A DNA stretch of 64,000 bases from UMGS172 sp045587185 (lineage in GTDB: Bacteria; Bacillota; Clostridia; Oscillospirales; Acutalibacteraceae). Position 1 is the stretch's first letter; every line of letters begins with the position of its first letter. This document shows, one piece after another, positions 1 to 8,103 of the stretch. Location of the stretch: the NCBI GenBank assembly GCA_045587185.1, contig JAZNBS010000018.1, forward strand, positions 1-64,000. Reading direction: 5' to 3'. Below the pieces are notes generated by a model, which worked only from the letters and a program-made list of their open reading frames with translations, was not told the DNA's origin and did no database searches. The position numbers and the translations under genes are program-made.

Positions 1-153
1 ACCTTTTCAAAGCTTTGTCGCTTTTCTCAGAAATTACACTTGCGTGTTCTTCCTTTATTACTTTGAGTTTTCTCAAAAAAATTTTAGGGTCCTAAATGTT
101 CATATCGTTGTTTAATTTTCAAGGTCCGCCGCGCTCCCCCCTTTTGAGGGCGC
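1..153 (-). other. Leader region of a probable rRNA operon lying off the left edge
   Basis: Read leftward, this stretch resembles the spacer between a clostridial rRNA promoter and 16S rRNA. It contains an ACCTTGAAAATTAAACAAC segment at about 107-125, which resembles boxA/rRNA leader sequence, and a TTTGAG-AAAA-CTCAAA hairpin near 63-80 of the kind found in rRNA processing stems. No protein-coding frame is convincing here. The 16S gene itself is not in the window, so the assignment is an inference from pattern and from the strong promoter just upstream. Confidence 0.5.
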
Positions 154-159
154 CCGATT

Positions 160-188
160 ATATTAACACAACACTTCCTGTTTGTCAA
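160..188 (-). promoter_or_regulatory. Strong sigma-A promoter firing leftward (probable rRNA promoter)
   Basis: On the minus strand, TTGACA (183-188) is separated by exactly 17 bases from TAATAT (160-165). Only a leader-like sequence lies downstream before the window edge, which fits an rRNA operon promoter. Confidence 0.65.
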
Positions 189-328
189 CACTTTTTTTCA
201 AGTTTTTTGACATTTTTTTAATTTTTTTGCTGTCCTCCGTTTCAAACGTTAAAAACTGCGGTATATTCTCGATTTTTATGTAAAAACTGTTTGTAAACAC
301 GGTTAATATCAATTATTATGGTGAGATT

Positions 329-997
329 ATGAAATTGTTTTATAAAATTATTGCCGTTGCAATATGTTTCTCCGTACTATTTCTAACGGTTGACATTACT
401 GCAAACGGATATTCCACAATGGGGTCGCGTGGTACCGAGGTTAGAAATATCCAACAGCGATTAAGGGATTGGGGATACTATAAAGGAACTGTTGACGGAA
501 TATACGGCACAAAAACCCGTTCAGCCGTAATTAAGTTTCAAAAAAAGCACAATGTGACAGCCGACGGTGTCTGCGGTCCTGTAACCTTAGAACTTATCGG
601 ACTGCCCACCGGCAAAGACACCTCATCCGGAAATAACGGCTACTCGTCTTCGGATTATCAACTGTTAGCACGTCTGATTTCTGCAGAGGCAAGAGGTGAG
701 CCGTATATCGGTCAGGTTGCGGTGGGTGCCGTTGTGCTCAATCGTGTTGAGCACCCGTCTTTCCCCAACTCAATCTCGGGAGTTATTTATCAAAAAAACG
801 CCTTCACGTGTATAAATGACGGACAGTTTGATAAACCTGTAGCCGACAGTGCCTACTCTGCGGCAAGAGACGTTTTAAACGGCATGGACCCAAGCGGCGG
901 TGCTATTTATTACTTTAACCCCTCGACTGCCACAAGCAAGTGGATATGGAGCCGACCGCTTATCAAAACCATCGGCAAGCATAGGTTTTGCTCATAA
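329..997 (+). CDS. sleB: SleB-type cell wall hydrolase with peptidoglycan-binding domain
   Basis: 222 aa. Residues 1-25 form a hydrophobic export signal. Residues about 33-92 match a PG_binding_1 repeat (GTEVRNIQQRLRDWGYYKG, then DGIYGTKTRSAV). Residues about 110-222 match the Hydrolase_2 (SleB/CwlJ) catalytic domain. E120 in LISAEARGEP is the likely catalytic acid, and YYFNP and WIWSRP motifs follow near the C-terminus. The family hydrolyses spore-cortex peptidoglycan during germination or trims vegetative wall. The ATG is preceded by GGTGAG. The gene is monocistronic, with a hairpin region downstream at 1066-1111. The family call is firm; the choice between a spore and a vegetative role is inferred. 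Confidence 0.85.
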   Translation: MKLFYKIIAVAICFSVLFLTVDITANGYSTMGSRGTEVRNIQQRLRDWGYYKGTVDGIYGTKTRSAVIKFQKKHNVTADGVCGPVTLELIGLPTGKDTSSGNNGYSSSDYQLLARLISAEARGEPYIGQVAVGAVVLNRVEHPSFPNSISGVIYQKNAFTCINDGQFDKPVADSAYSAARDVLNGMDPSGGAIYYFNPSTATSKWIWSRPLIKTIGKHRFCS

Positions 998-1065
998 AAG
1001 CGCCCGCGCACATTTTTGCGCAGGACTGTTTACCTCACCTACAAGTATCTCATTGGTAGCGACGA

Positions 1066-1111
1066 AAGACAGGGGCACGTCCCCTGTCTTCTTCTCATCC
1101 CCTGTCTTTTT
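1066..1111 (+). terminator. Hairpin with one 5' arm and two alternative 3' arms
   Basis: The arm AAGACAGGGG (1066-1075) can pair with CCCCTGTCTT at 1081-1090 (loop CACGT), or with a second identical copy at 1099-1108 that runs into TTTTTG. The second pairing looks like an intrinsic terminator for the sleB transcript. The duplicated 3' arm could also mark a small dispersed repeat. Confidence 0.5.
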
Positions 1112-1175
1112 GTTTTCCGTCAATCGAACAGCATTCTTCAGCATTCAAAAACTGCAAAAATCACGCAACTTCCTA

Positions 1176-1204
1176 TTGAAAACCGTTGAATTTTAGTGTA
1201 TTAT
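1176..1204 (+). promoter_or_regulatory. Promoter for the AEC transporter gene
   Basis: TTGAAA (1176-1181) lies 17 bases from TATTAT (1199-1204), about 40 bases upstream of the chosen ATG at 1243. Confidence 0.55.
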
Positions 1205-1242
1205 ATTACAATATAGTAATAACAATGTTGGGTGATAACATT

Positions 1243-2238
1243 ATGTATGGTTTGGATGTGCTTGTGCAAAAGGTATTATTACTTGCAGTAATGGTGGCTT
1301 TGGGCGCAATTTTAAGATTCACAAACAAGGCAGACGGAAAACTTGCAAAAGGCTTTTCAGATATAGTCGTCTACCTCACCCAACCTGCGATGATAATATA
1401 CAGTTTCCTTGATGCCCCCTTTTCAAAACGCATCCTCATCACATCAGTATGTGTTCTGTTTTTTTCGATGATATTTCACGCAGGCTATTTTGGTATTGCC
1501 AGATTGTTTTATAAAAATGCTCCCGAAAAGCATCGGGTTATTTTGAGGTTCTCAACCGTCTTTACCAATGCAGGCTTTATGGGTATTCCGCTCATTTCAG
1601 AACTGATAAGTCCCGAAGCCGCGGTTTACGCAACATTTTATGTTGTTTCCTTTAATATTTACAACTGGTCACTGGGATGCTATATGTACTCGAACGACCG
1701 TTCGTATATCTCGGCAAAAAAGATGCTCTTAAACCCCGCCACGATACCGACTTACATAGGTTTTGCTTTATATCTTATAGGCGGATTGTGGGCGGTACCC
1801 CAAGCATTACAACCCGCTTTGGAAAACTTTATTATCCCCGTTGTCAAGGATGACGTGTTGTTTCTGCTAAAGTGCACCGTTATACCTATGTCTATGATGA
1901 TGATCGGTATCCGCCTTGCCGAAAGCGATTTCAAATCAATGTTCAAGGACAGATATCTACCGATACTGTCGGTAGTACGACTGATCCTGATACCCCTTGC
2001 CGTTATGGGCATTATGAAGTGTGTTCACCTAATCGGCATCATTCCCGAAGATATTTTGATACCTACCGCAACGGTACTGGTAATAAGTTCGTCCACCCCC
2101 GTTGCCGCAATGGCAAACATCTTTGCCGAGCGTTTTAACGGTGATCCCGTTTATGCAAGCAAGATTGTTTCTGTGACAACTTTGCTTTCACTTATCACAA
2201 TGCCTGTTATTGCCGCATTGCTGAGTAAGGTGTTCTAA
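1243..2238 (+). CDS. AEC (auxin efflux carrier) family transporter
   Basis: About 331 aa integral membrane protein with roughly ten hydrophobic helices in two halves. The first half contains NAGFMGIPL, a conserved AEC/YfdV-type signature, and the second half has a LVISSSTPVAAMANIFAERF stretch typical of the C-terminal bundle. AEC proteins export small organic acids or amino acids in bacteria; the substrate cannot be deduced. The frame is open from 1186, but MYGLDVLVQKV at 1243 is the best start because GGGTGAT lies just upstream. ATG 1225 is an alternative. The gene sits alone between its own promoter and apgM. Confidence 0.85.
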   Translation: MYGLDVLVQKVLLLAVMVALGAILRFTNKADGKLAKGFSDIVVYLTQPAMIIYSFLDAPFSKRILITSVCVLFFSMIFHAGYFGIARLFYKNAPEKHRVILRFSTVFTNAGFMGIPLISELISPEAAVYATFYVVSFNIYNWSLGCYMYSNDRSYISAKKMLLNPATIPTYIGFALYLIGGLWAVPQALQPALENFIIPVVKDDVLFLLKCTVIPMSMMMIGIRLAESDFKSMFKDRYLPILSVVRLILIPLAVMGIMKCVHLIGIIPEDILIPTATVLVISSSTPVAAMANIFAERFNGDPVYASKIVSVTTLLSLITMPVIAALLSKVF

Positions 2239-2316
2239 ATCCTGATTTATCCAAACGGACTGTGACCAACTGAAAAGTTGGATGACAGATTAAAACTTAT
2301 AACAAAATTACTCTTG

Positions 2317-2336
2317 AAAGGAGAATATATATATAT
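2317..2336 (+). promoter_or_regulatory. Ribosome binding site with an AT-repeat spacer
   Basis: AAAGGAG (2317-2323) is followed by a TATATATATATA run reaching the ATG at 2337. The spacer is about 13 bases, longer than usual. The dinucleotide run could change length by slippage. Confidence 0.5.
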
Positions 2337-3542
2337 ATGAAATATTTAGTACTGCTTTGTGACGGTATGGCCGACTATAAGTTTGAAGGTCTCGGCAACA
2401 AGACCCCGATGATGTTGGCCAAAAAGCCTAATATGGACCGCCTTGCAAAAACCGCGACGGTCGGTCTTGCTAAAACGGTTGCCGACCATCTTAAACCCGG
2501 TAGCGATGTTGCCAATTTGAGCGTTATGGGTTATGACCCATCGGAGTGTTATACAGGACGTTCTCCTTTGGAGGCCGCTTCTATCGGTATTGAACTTACC
2601 GATACCGATGTAACACTGCGTTGCAACCTTGTCACCCTTTCGGATGAAGCGAATTATGAGGACAAAACTATGATTGACTACTCGGCCGGAGATATCTCGT
2701 CCGAGGATGCCGCACAGATAATAAAATCGGTTCAAGAGACCCTTGGTAACGACATATACTCGTTCTTTGCGGGTGTCAGTTACCGACATTGTCTTGTTGT
2801 TAAAAACGGCACCGTCGAACTTGGAAATATGACTCCCCCGCACGACATCAGCGGACGTGTCATCGGTGAATATTTAAGCGACCACGCAAACGCAAAACCG
2901 TTGGTTGAACTGATGAAGAAAAGCGTTGATATACTCAAGGACCACCCCGTAAACAAGAGAAGAATTGCCGAGGGCAAGCGTCCTGCCAACTCTATTTGGC
3001 TTTGGGGTGAGGGTACCAAACCTCAGATGCAGTCTTTCCAAGATAAGTTCGGTGTAAAAGCAGGTATCGTTTCGGCCGTTGACCTCATCAAAGGCATCGG
3101 TAAACTTGCCAAGTGTGAGGTTGCCGAGGTCAAAGGTGCAACAGGTTATATCGACACCGATTTTAACGGCAAGGCCCAAGCCGCCGCCGACCTGTTCAAG
3201 CGTAATGACCTTGTGTATGTTCACGTTGAGGCTCCTGATGAATGCGGACACCGCGGCGAAGCCGAAAATAAGGTTAAGTCCATTGAACTTATCGACAAGC
3301 ATATTTTAAGCCGACTTGTTGACGAACTTGAGGGTTACGGTGAGTACCGCATTTTAATAATGCCCGATCACCCCACTCCTCTTTGCACAATGACCCACGC
3401 ACGTGATGCGGTTCCTTTCCTTTTGTATGATAATAAAAAGCCTGTTTCAGGCGTTGACACCTTTACCGAGGACACCTCGGCTGCCACGGGTGTTTATTAC
3501 GACCACGCCCCCGACCTTATGGGTGTTTTGCTGGAGAAATAA
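2337..3542 (+). CDS. apgM: ApgM-type cofactor-independent phosphoglycerate mutase
   Basis: 401 aa, the usual length for the archaeal-type aPGM branch of the alkaline phosphatase superfamily. The N-terminus KYLVLLCDGMADYKFE carries the metal-binding Asp of the family. VADHLKPGSDVANLSVMGYDP contains the phospho-acceptor serine region. C-terminal metal ligands are visible in HVEAPDECGHRG and MPDHPTPL. The enzyme interconverts 3- and 2-phosphoglycerate in glycolysis. Some clostridial and Bacteroides homologues have been proposed to act as homoserine kinases, so that alternative remains open. The gene is monocistronic, with two hairpins downstream. Confidence 0.85.
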   Translation: MKYLVLLCDGMADYKFEGLGNKTPMMLAKKPNMDRLAKTATVGLAKTVADHLKPGSDVANLSVMGYDPSECYTGRSPLEAASIGIELTDTDVTLRCNLVTLSDEANYEDKTMIDYSAGDISSEDAAQIIKSVQETLGNDIYSFFAGVSYRHCLVVKNGTVELGNMTPPHDISGRVIGEYLSDHANAKPLVELMKKSVDILKDHPVNKRRIAEGKRPANSIWLWGEGTKPQMQSFQDKFGVKAGIVSAVDLIKGIGKLAKCEVAEVKGATGYIDTDFNGKAQAAADLFKRNDLVYVHVEAPDECGHRGEAENKVKSIELIDKHILSRLVDELEGYGEYRILIMPDHPTPLCTMTHARDAVPFLLYDNKKPVSGVDTFTEDTSAATGVYYDHAPDLMGVLLEK

Positions 3543-3550
3543 TCAAATGC

Positions 3551-3581
3551 GCGACCCCTCTGACACCGTCAGAGGGGTCGC
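3551..3581 (+). other. Perfect 14-bp hairpin after apgM
   Basis: GCGACCCCTCTGAC (3551-3564) pairs perfectly with GTCAGAGGGGTCGC (3568-3581) around a 3-base loop. It lacks a T-run, so it is more likely a 3'-end stabiliser or repeat element than a complete terminator. Confidence 0.6.
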
Positions 3582-3600
3582 TTGTCACACGATGACTAAA

Positions 3601-3634
3601 GACCGTGGTACACTTGAGCGTACCACGGTCTTTT
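3601..3634. terminator. Intrinsic terminator between apgM and secDF
   Basis: GACCGTGGTAC (3601-3611) pairs with GTACCACGGTC (3620-3630) and is followed by TTTT. It lies between convergent genes and probably ends the apgM transcript. Confidence 0.7.
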
Positions 3635-3720
3635 AACACATTACACCAAAAAGATTTCAGTTTATAGCCTTTCCTCTAAACATAACAGTATTCATCCCAA
3701 GGATTAGACTTTTGAGGAAA

Positions 3721-6339
3721 TTATTTAGCCTTTACAGACTTCTTGTCATCGTCAGCGCCCTTGCGCTCTTTCCACTTAACCCAGATAGGTCCTGCAATCA
3801 TGATAGATGAGAAGCAGCCTGCAACAACGCCCACCGACATCGGGATAGCGAAACTTCTGAGTGCGGTGACACCGAAGAACTCTGCAACAACCACGATGCT
3901 TATAATGGTGGCAAATGTTGTTAATGATGTGAATATTGAGCGGGCAAAAGTCTCTGCAATACTCTTGTTGACCTGCTCACGAATAGTGAGTGCGGGATAC
4001 AATCTCTTGTTCTCACGAACACGATCGAAAATAACGATGGTGGCGTTCAGCGAGTAACCAAACAGCGTCAGAACGACTGCGAAGAAGTTAGTATCAATAT
4101 CCAGATTGCATATTACGCAAACGAAGAATGCGATGATAGCATCGTGCAACAGCGCAATGAATGCCGAAACACCTGCCGAGACACCGCCAATCTTACGGAA
4201 ACGGATGCCGATGTAACCAACAACCAATGCGCCGGCAAGAACAACTGCAAACAAACTCTTTACAAGGAATGCGCCTGCAAGTGTGGGGTTAACGGTGTTG
4301 CCGTCAAGAGATTTGAAGTTGTTATCCTTGAAGTTATCTTCAAGCAAGAAACCTATTGCCGACTGAACGCCGACCATGGATTCATTTACAACCTCTTCTT
4401 TCTTATCTGAAGATGCAGTTCCCGATGATGTTGTGCCTGAAACCGTACTTGAGGTGGTTGTTGAAGGAGTGGTTGAAGATGCAGTATCAGACGAGGTTGT
4501 TGAAGAAGTTACATCGGAAGATGTATTTGATTCAGCAGAAGAAGTTGTGGAAGAAGTACCCGAAGATGTTTCGGCCTTTTCTGCCTCTGCGGCGTCCTTA
4601 AGAACGGCCTCAAGTTTTGTCTGGTCAATCTCTTTGGTGATATCACCCGAGAAAGAAATGACCAATTTGGTTGCGTTGCTTGAATAGTCAGTGCTTTCGC
4701 TGATGGCAGGCTCAACACCAAGGTTGTCAACAATAATCTGCTTTACTGTTGCAGTGTCAACATCACCTGTATAAGAATAGGTGAATCGGCTACCGCCTGC
4801 AAAGTTGATATCAAATCCAACACCGAAAACGGTGGTAAATACAATACCTGCAACAAGAATGGCTGAAACAATAATTGTGGTGCTCTTAAGGGCTTTGACA
4901 AAATCAACTTTGAGGAGTTTGTTTTCTTTGAACTCCTTACCCTCTTTAACACCGCCATAGAGCCATGGGTTGCGGAGGAACTTGAAGCGAGAAACGCTCA
5001 TAAGCATCAGACGTGATGCAAAGATACCCATTATAAAGTTGAATATAACACCTGTAATGAGTGTGTAACCGAAGGAATAAATGTTTCCTGTTACGGAAGA
5101 AGAAAGGAACGGAAACAGGAAACCGAAAATCTTGCCCAAGAGACTGTCGGGAGTGCCGAAAGCGGCAAGCAAAACAACGGCTACGATAACGTTGGTTATG
5201 TTACCGTCAAGAATGGAACTGAAAGCATTGTTGTAACCCTGTGCGATAGCACCGTCAATAGTTCTGCCTTTTTTGAACTCTTCTTTAATACGCTCATTGA
5301 TAATAACATTGGCATCAACACCGAAACCTATTGACAGTATGATACCCGCAATACCCGGTAAGGTTAGGGTGAAACTGTCGGTTCCCGAGAAGAAACCTGT
5401 TACGCAAGCAATCATACCGCCGGCCTGACCTGCAAGTACAAAGCAAGAGATAACACCGGGCAAACGGTAACGGATAATCATCATAATGCAGATGACAACA
5501 AATGCGATTATACCTGCAATAAGCATAACCTTGAGTGCCTGAGCGCCGAGCAAAGGAGAAATAACCTGCAACTTGGAATCGTCAACCGTCAATGCAAAAG
5601 GCAGAGAACCAGCGTTAATTTTTTCAGCCAATTCAGCGGCAGCCTCGGCCGACTCAATTCCTGTAATGTTGGCCTTACCGTCGGAGATAACCTCGTCAAC
5701 CGTAGGTGCGGAAAGGAGTGTTTCGTCCATATAAATGGCAATCTGATTACCTTTCTGAGCGGCAGTCGCAGTGGCGAACTTTGAGGCGCCGGCTTCGGTC
5801 AATTCAAGTGATACACAGTGACCGAGGCTTTTACCCGATTGATCCTGCTGAAGACCGCCGTACGAAGCGCCCTTAATATCAGCGGCGCCCTGAAGCACTA
5901 CCTCTCCTTGGTTATTACTGCCTTTATAGAAGGTCAGCATTGCAGTCTCGCCCAATTCGTCAATTGCGGCAGTAGGGTCATAAGACTCATCATCCGACTG
6001 CCAAGGAAAACGAACGATTATCTGCTTATTTTCATAATCTGTGTAGACCTCGTAATCAGTAATGTTGTTGTACAACATACGGGTTTCAATGATCTGCTTT
6101 GCTGAGTCCATATCAGCATCGGTAATGTCGTCAGACTCCATATCGGGTGAGAAGATAGCCTCAACACCGCCGCTTATGTCAATACCCCAACGGATATCTC
6201 CCGCGCCTTTAGCGTAGATGTTTCTCATGTCACCATAATAATTATCCCAACCAAAGAAGGACAACAAGGTAAATACGACAACGAGAGCCAGCACGATAAA
6301 GAACCACGGCTTGCTGACGTTTTTGTTCTTGCGTTTCAT
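3721..6339 (-). CDS. secDF: Protein translocase SecD-SecF fusion
   Basis: 872 aa. The SecD half (about 1-440) begins with one transmembrane helix, then the SecD signature RWGIDISGGVEA, a large extracytoplasmic domain and five helices including GIILSIGFGVDANVIINERI. The SecF half (about 455-872) has the FDINFAGGSRFTYS signature, its own external loop and five helices with SLNATIVIFDRVRENKR. SecDF uses the proton gradient to help pull exported proteins across the membrane with SecYEG. Residues about 587-650 in the SecF external loop form a Ser/Thr-rich low-complexity insert not typical of the family. The ATG is preceded by TTGGAGG, and a TTGACT-17-TATAAT promoter lies upstream. Confidence 0.95.
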   Translation of the reverse strand: MKRKNKNVSKPWFFIVLALVVVFTLLSFFGWDNYYGDMRNIYAKGAGDIRWGIDISGGVEAIFSPDMESDDITDADMDSAKQIIETRMLYNNITDYEVYTDYENKQIIVRFPWQSDDESYDPTAAIDELGETAMLTFYKGSNNQGEVVLQGAADIKGASYGGLQQDQSGKSLGHCVSLELTEAGASKFATATAAQKGNQIAIYMDETLLSAPTVDEVISDGKANITGIESAEAAAELAEKINAGSLPFALTVDDSKLQVISPLLGAQALKVMLIAGIIAFVVICIMMIIRYRLPGVISCFVLAGQAGGMIACVTGFFSGTDSFTLTLPGIAGIILSIGFGVDANVIINERIKEEFKKGRTIDGAIAQGYNNAFSSILDGNITNVIVAVVLLAAFGTPDSLLGKIFGFLFPFLSSSVTGNIYSFGYTLITGVIFNFIMGIFASRLMLMSVSRFKFLRNPWLYGGVKEGKEFKENKLLKVDFVKALKSTTIIVSAILVAGIVFTTVFGVGFDINFAGGSRFTYSYTGDVDTATVKQIIVDNLGVEPAISESTDYSSNATKLVISFSGDITKEIDQTKLEAVLKDAAEAEKAETSSGTSSTTSSAESNTSSDVTSSTTSSDTASSTTPSTTTSSTVSGTTSSGTASSDKKEEVVNESMVGVQSAIGFLLEDNFKDNNFKSLDGNTVNPTLAGAFLVKSLFAVVLAGALVVGYIGIRFRKIGGVSAGVSAFIALLHDAIIAFFVCVICNLDIDTNFFAVVLTLFGYSLNATIVIFDRVRENKRLYPALTIREQVNKSIAETFARSIFTSLTTFATIISIVVVAEFFGVTALRSFAIPMSVGVVAGCFSSIMIAGPIWVKWKERKGADDDKKSVKAK

Positions 6340-6398
6340 CGCAAAACCTCCAATATATGTTTAGTATTCCTGTCATTTATACAGAAAATCACAGAGTA

Positions 6399-6427
6399 AT
6401 TATATAATACAAAAGCCACTAAGTCAA
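6399..6427 (-). promoter_or_regulatory. secDF promoter
   Basis: Minus strand TTGACT (6422-6427), 17 bases, TATAAT (6399-6404). The -35 box lies inside the 3' arm of the upstream gene's terminator hairpin. Confidence 0.7.
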
Positions 6428-6450
6428 TCCAAAAAATTGACAAAGTGGCT
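6414..6450 (-). terminator. Terminator of the aspartate aminotransferase gene
   Basis: On the minus strand, AGCCACT-TT-GTCAAT pairs with ATTGAC-TT-AGTGGCT around a T/G loop, with an internal TT/TT bulge, and is followed by TTTTG. It begins 16 bases after the aminotransferase stop codon. Confidence 0.75.
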
Positions 6451-6465
6451 AATTTTTGCGAAATT

Positions 6466-7740
6466 TTACAAATTCAACATTTTTTCAAGACCTGCAAGCT
6501 TTGTTGCAACGCAAAGCAGTTCGGTTGCAACTGCCAGTTCCTCTGGACTGGGAAACGAAGGAGCAATTCTTATGTTACTGTCATCAGGGTCAACGCCGTA
6601 AGGATATGTTGCACCTGCCGAGGTCAGAACAAGACCTGCCTCCTTGCAAAGGCCAACAATTCTTTTGGCGGTGCCACACGGTGCAAACATACTGATAAAG
6701 TATCCTCCCGAAGGCTTATTCCAACGTGCAATACCCGTGTTTTTTAACTGTTCGTCAAGAACATTCAAAACGGTTTCGAACTTGGGACGCATCTTGCCAG
6801 CGTGAAGTTCCATATGCTCACGCACCGCCTCGATATTAGGGAACATTCTTGCGTGGCGGAGATGATTGAGTTTATCGGGACCGATGGTCTGATAATTCAT
6901 TCTCTTTTTGATATGTGCTATGTTGGCATCACTGGCGGCCATTGCGGCAACACCTGCGCCGGGAAACGAAATTTTCGAAGTCGAAGTAAACAAAATAACC
7001 TTGTCGGGGTCCCCAGCCTTTAAGCACTCGTCATAAATATTGAGCATTTTGGCACACTCACCGAAAATAGGATGAATAACATAAGCATTATCCCAAAAAA
7101 TTCTAAAATCGGGTGCGCAAGGCTTCATTGAAGCTAAGCGTCGTACGACCTTATCGCTGTAAACAACCCCATCGGGATTAGAATATTTGGGCACGCACCA
7201 CATACCTTTTACAGAACTGTCCTTAACAAGTTCCTCAACCATATCCATGTCGGGACCGTCCTCAGTCATAGGTACATTTACCATTTCAATGCCGAAGTAC
7301 TCGCAAATGCCGAAATGACGATCATAACCGGGCACGGGGCACAAAAATTTAACCGTTCCCTGCTTCATCCAAGGCTCAGCGCCCATACCGTGGGTCATTG
7401 CCTGAGCAACGGTGTCAAACATCATATTAAGCGAAGCATTTCCGCCCACAATAACATTGGTTGCGGGGACCTCAAGAATATCGGCAAAAAGTTGTTTGAG
7501 TTCAGAAAGACCGTCAAGTCCGCCGTAGTTACGGCAGTCAACACCGTCACAGTTGTGAATATCGGTTTTTGAAGTAACCTTATCCAGCAGTTCGGTGCTG
7601 ACGGCAAGTTGGTCGGGACCGGGTTTTCCGCGGGACATATCAAGTTTTAATCCCGATGCCGAAAGTTCTTCATATTTTGCTTTGACCGACGCATACTCAC
7701 TTTTGAGTTCCTCAACGGTCATTTCGCAATATTTTTTCAT
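6466..7740 (-). CDS. PLP-dependent aminotransferase, aspartate aminotransferase type 1c
   Basis: 424 aa fold-type I aminotransferase. KLDMSRGKPGPDQL near residue 32 is the N-terminal signature of the bacterial aspartate aminotransferase subgroup sometimes labelled MocR-like (PF12897). Visible cofactor residues are N188 (YSNPDG), D217 and Y220 (FWDNAY) and the Schiff-base lysine K256 in TSTSKISFPGAG. It most likely transfers amino groups between aspartate and 2-oxoglutarate. The chosen ATG at 7740 has GGAG at about 7 bases; the frame extends 13 codons further upstream without a better site. It has its own promoter and terminator. Confidence 0.85.
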   Translation of the reverse strand: MKKYCEMTVEELKSEYASVKAKYEELSASGLKLDMSRGKPGPDQLAVSTELLDKVTSKTDIHNCDGVDCRNYGGLDGLSELKQLFADILEVPATNVIVGGNASLNMMFDTVAQAMTHGMGAEPWMKQGTVKFLCPVPGYDRHFGICEYFGIEMVNVPMTEDGPDMDMVEELVKDSSVKGMWCVPKYSNPDGVVYSDKVVRRLASMKPCAPDFRIFWDNAYVIHPIFGECAKMLNIYDECLKAGDPDKVILFTSTSKISFPGAGVAAMAASDANIAHIKKRMNYQTIGPDKLNHLRHARMFPNIEAVREHMELHAGKMRPKFETVLNVLDEQLKNTGIARWNKPSGGYFISMFAPCGTAKRIVGLCKEAGLVLTSAGATYPYGVDPDDSNIRIAPSFPSPEELAVATELLCVATKLAGLEKMLNL

Positions 7741-7813
7741 AAATATACTCCATTCTGTCGGGTCAAAAAAGCGCAACACCCCGACAATATATACAACTAT
7801 GCATTTTCGGTCT

Positions 7814-7842
7814 ATTTTAATATAACTTCAGCCCAATTTCAA
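7814..7842 (-). promoter_or_regulatory. Promoter of the aminotransferase gene
   Basis: Minus strand TTGAAA (7837-7842), 17 bases, TAAAAT (7814-7819), about 70 bases before the start codon. Confidence 0.65.
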
Positions 7843-8103
7843 GTGTTTTTTAACAAAATTACGTTTTTTAGGTAATTTAATTAAGTTCAAGCCGATTTTG
7901 CATTCGAAAATTAATTAAATCAAGGTCGCGCATTATAAAAATAGGTTACACCTCCCTACTTCCGAATATTCGATGCATTTAGAAAGGGAAGTTCCTGCAA
8001 TAATGCGAATGAACACGTGTAGGTATTTTCTGTTGTTCTACCATAATGGCGTTTTTTAATTTCCGTTATGCCGAACTTATACGGTTTTATATTCATTAAA
8101 ATA
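7843..8103. other. AT-rich intergenic region without a gene
   Basis: No coding frame, RNA gene or riboswitch is recognised. The only structure noted is a 10-bp inverted repeat, ATTTAATTAA (7875-7884) with TTAATTAAAT (7911-7920), around 26 bases. Confidence 0.5.

Noticed and set aside
900..1196. 98-codon frame overlapping the sleB end
   Set aside because: It runs through the downstream hairpin repeats and has no ribosome binding site.
4376..4687. Val/Glu-rich plus-strand frame opposite the SecDF insert
   Set aside because: Its composition is the direct antisense of Ser/Thr codons in the low-complexity tract.
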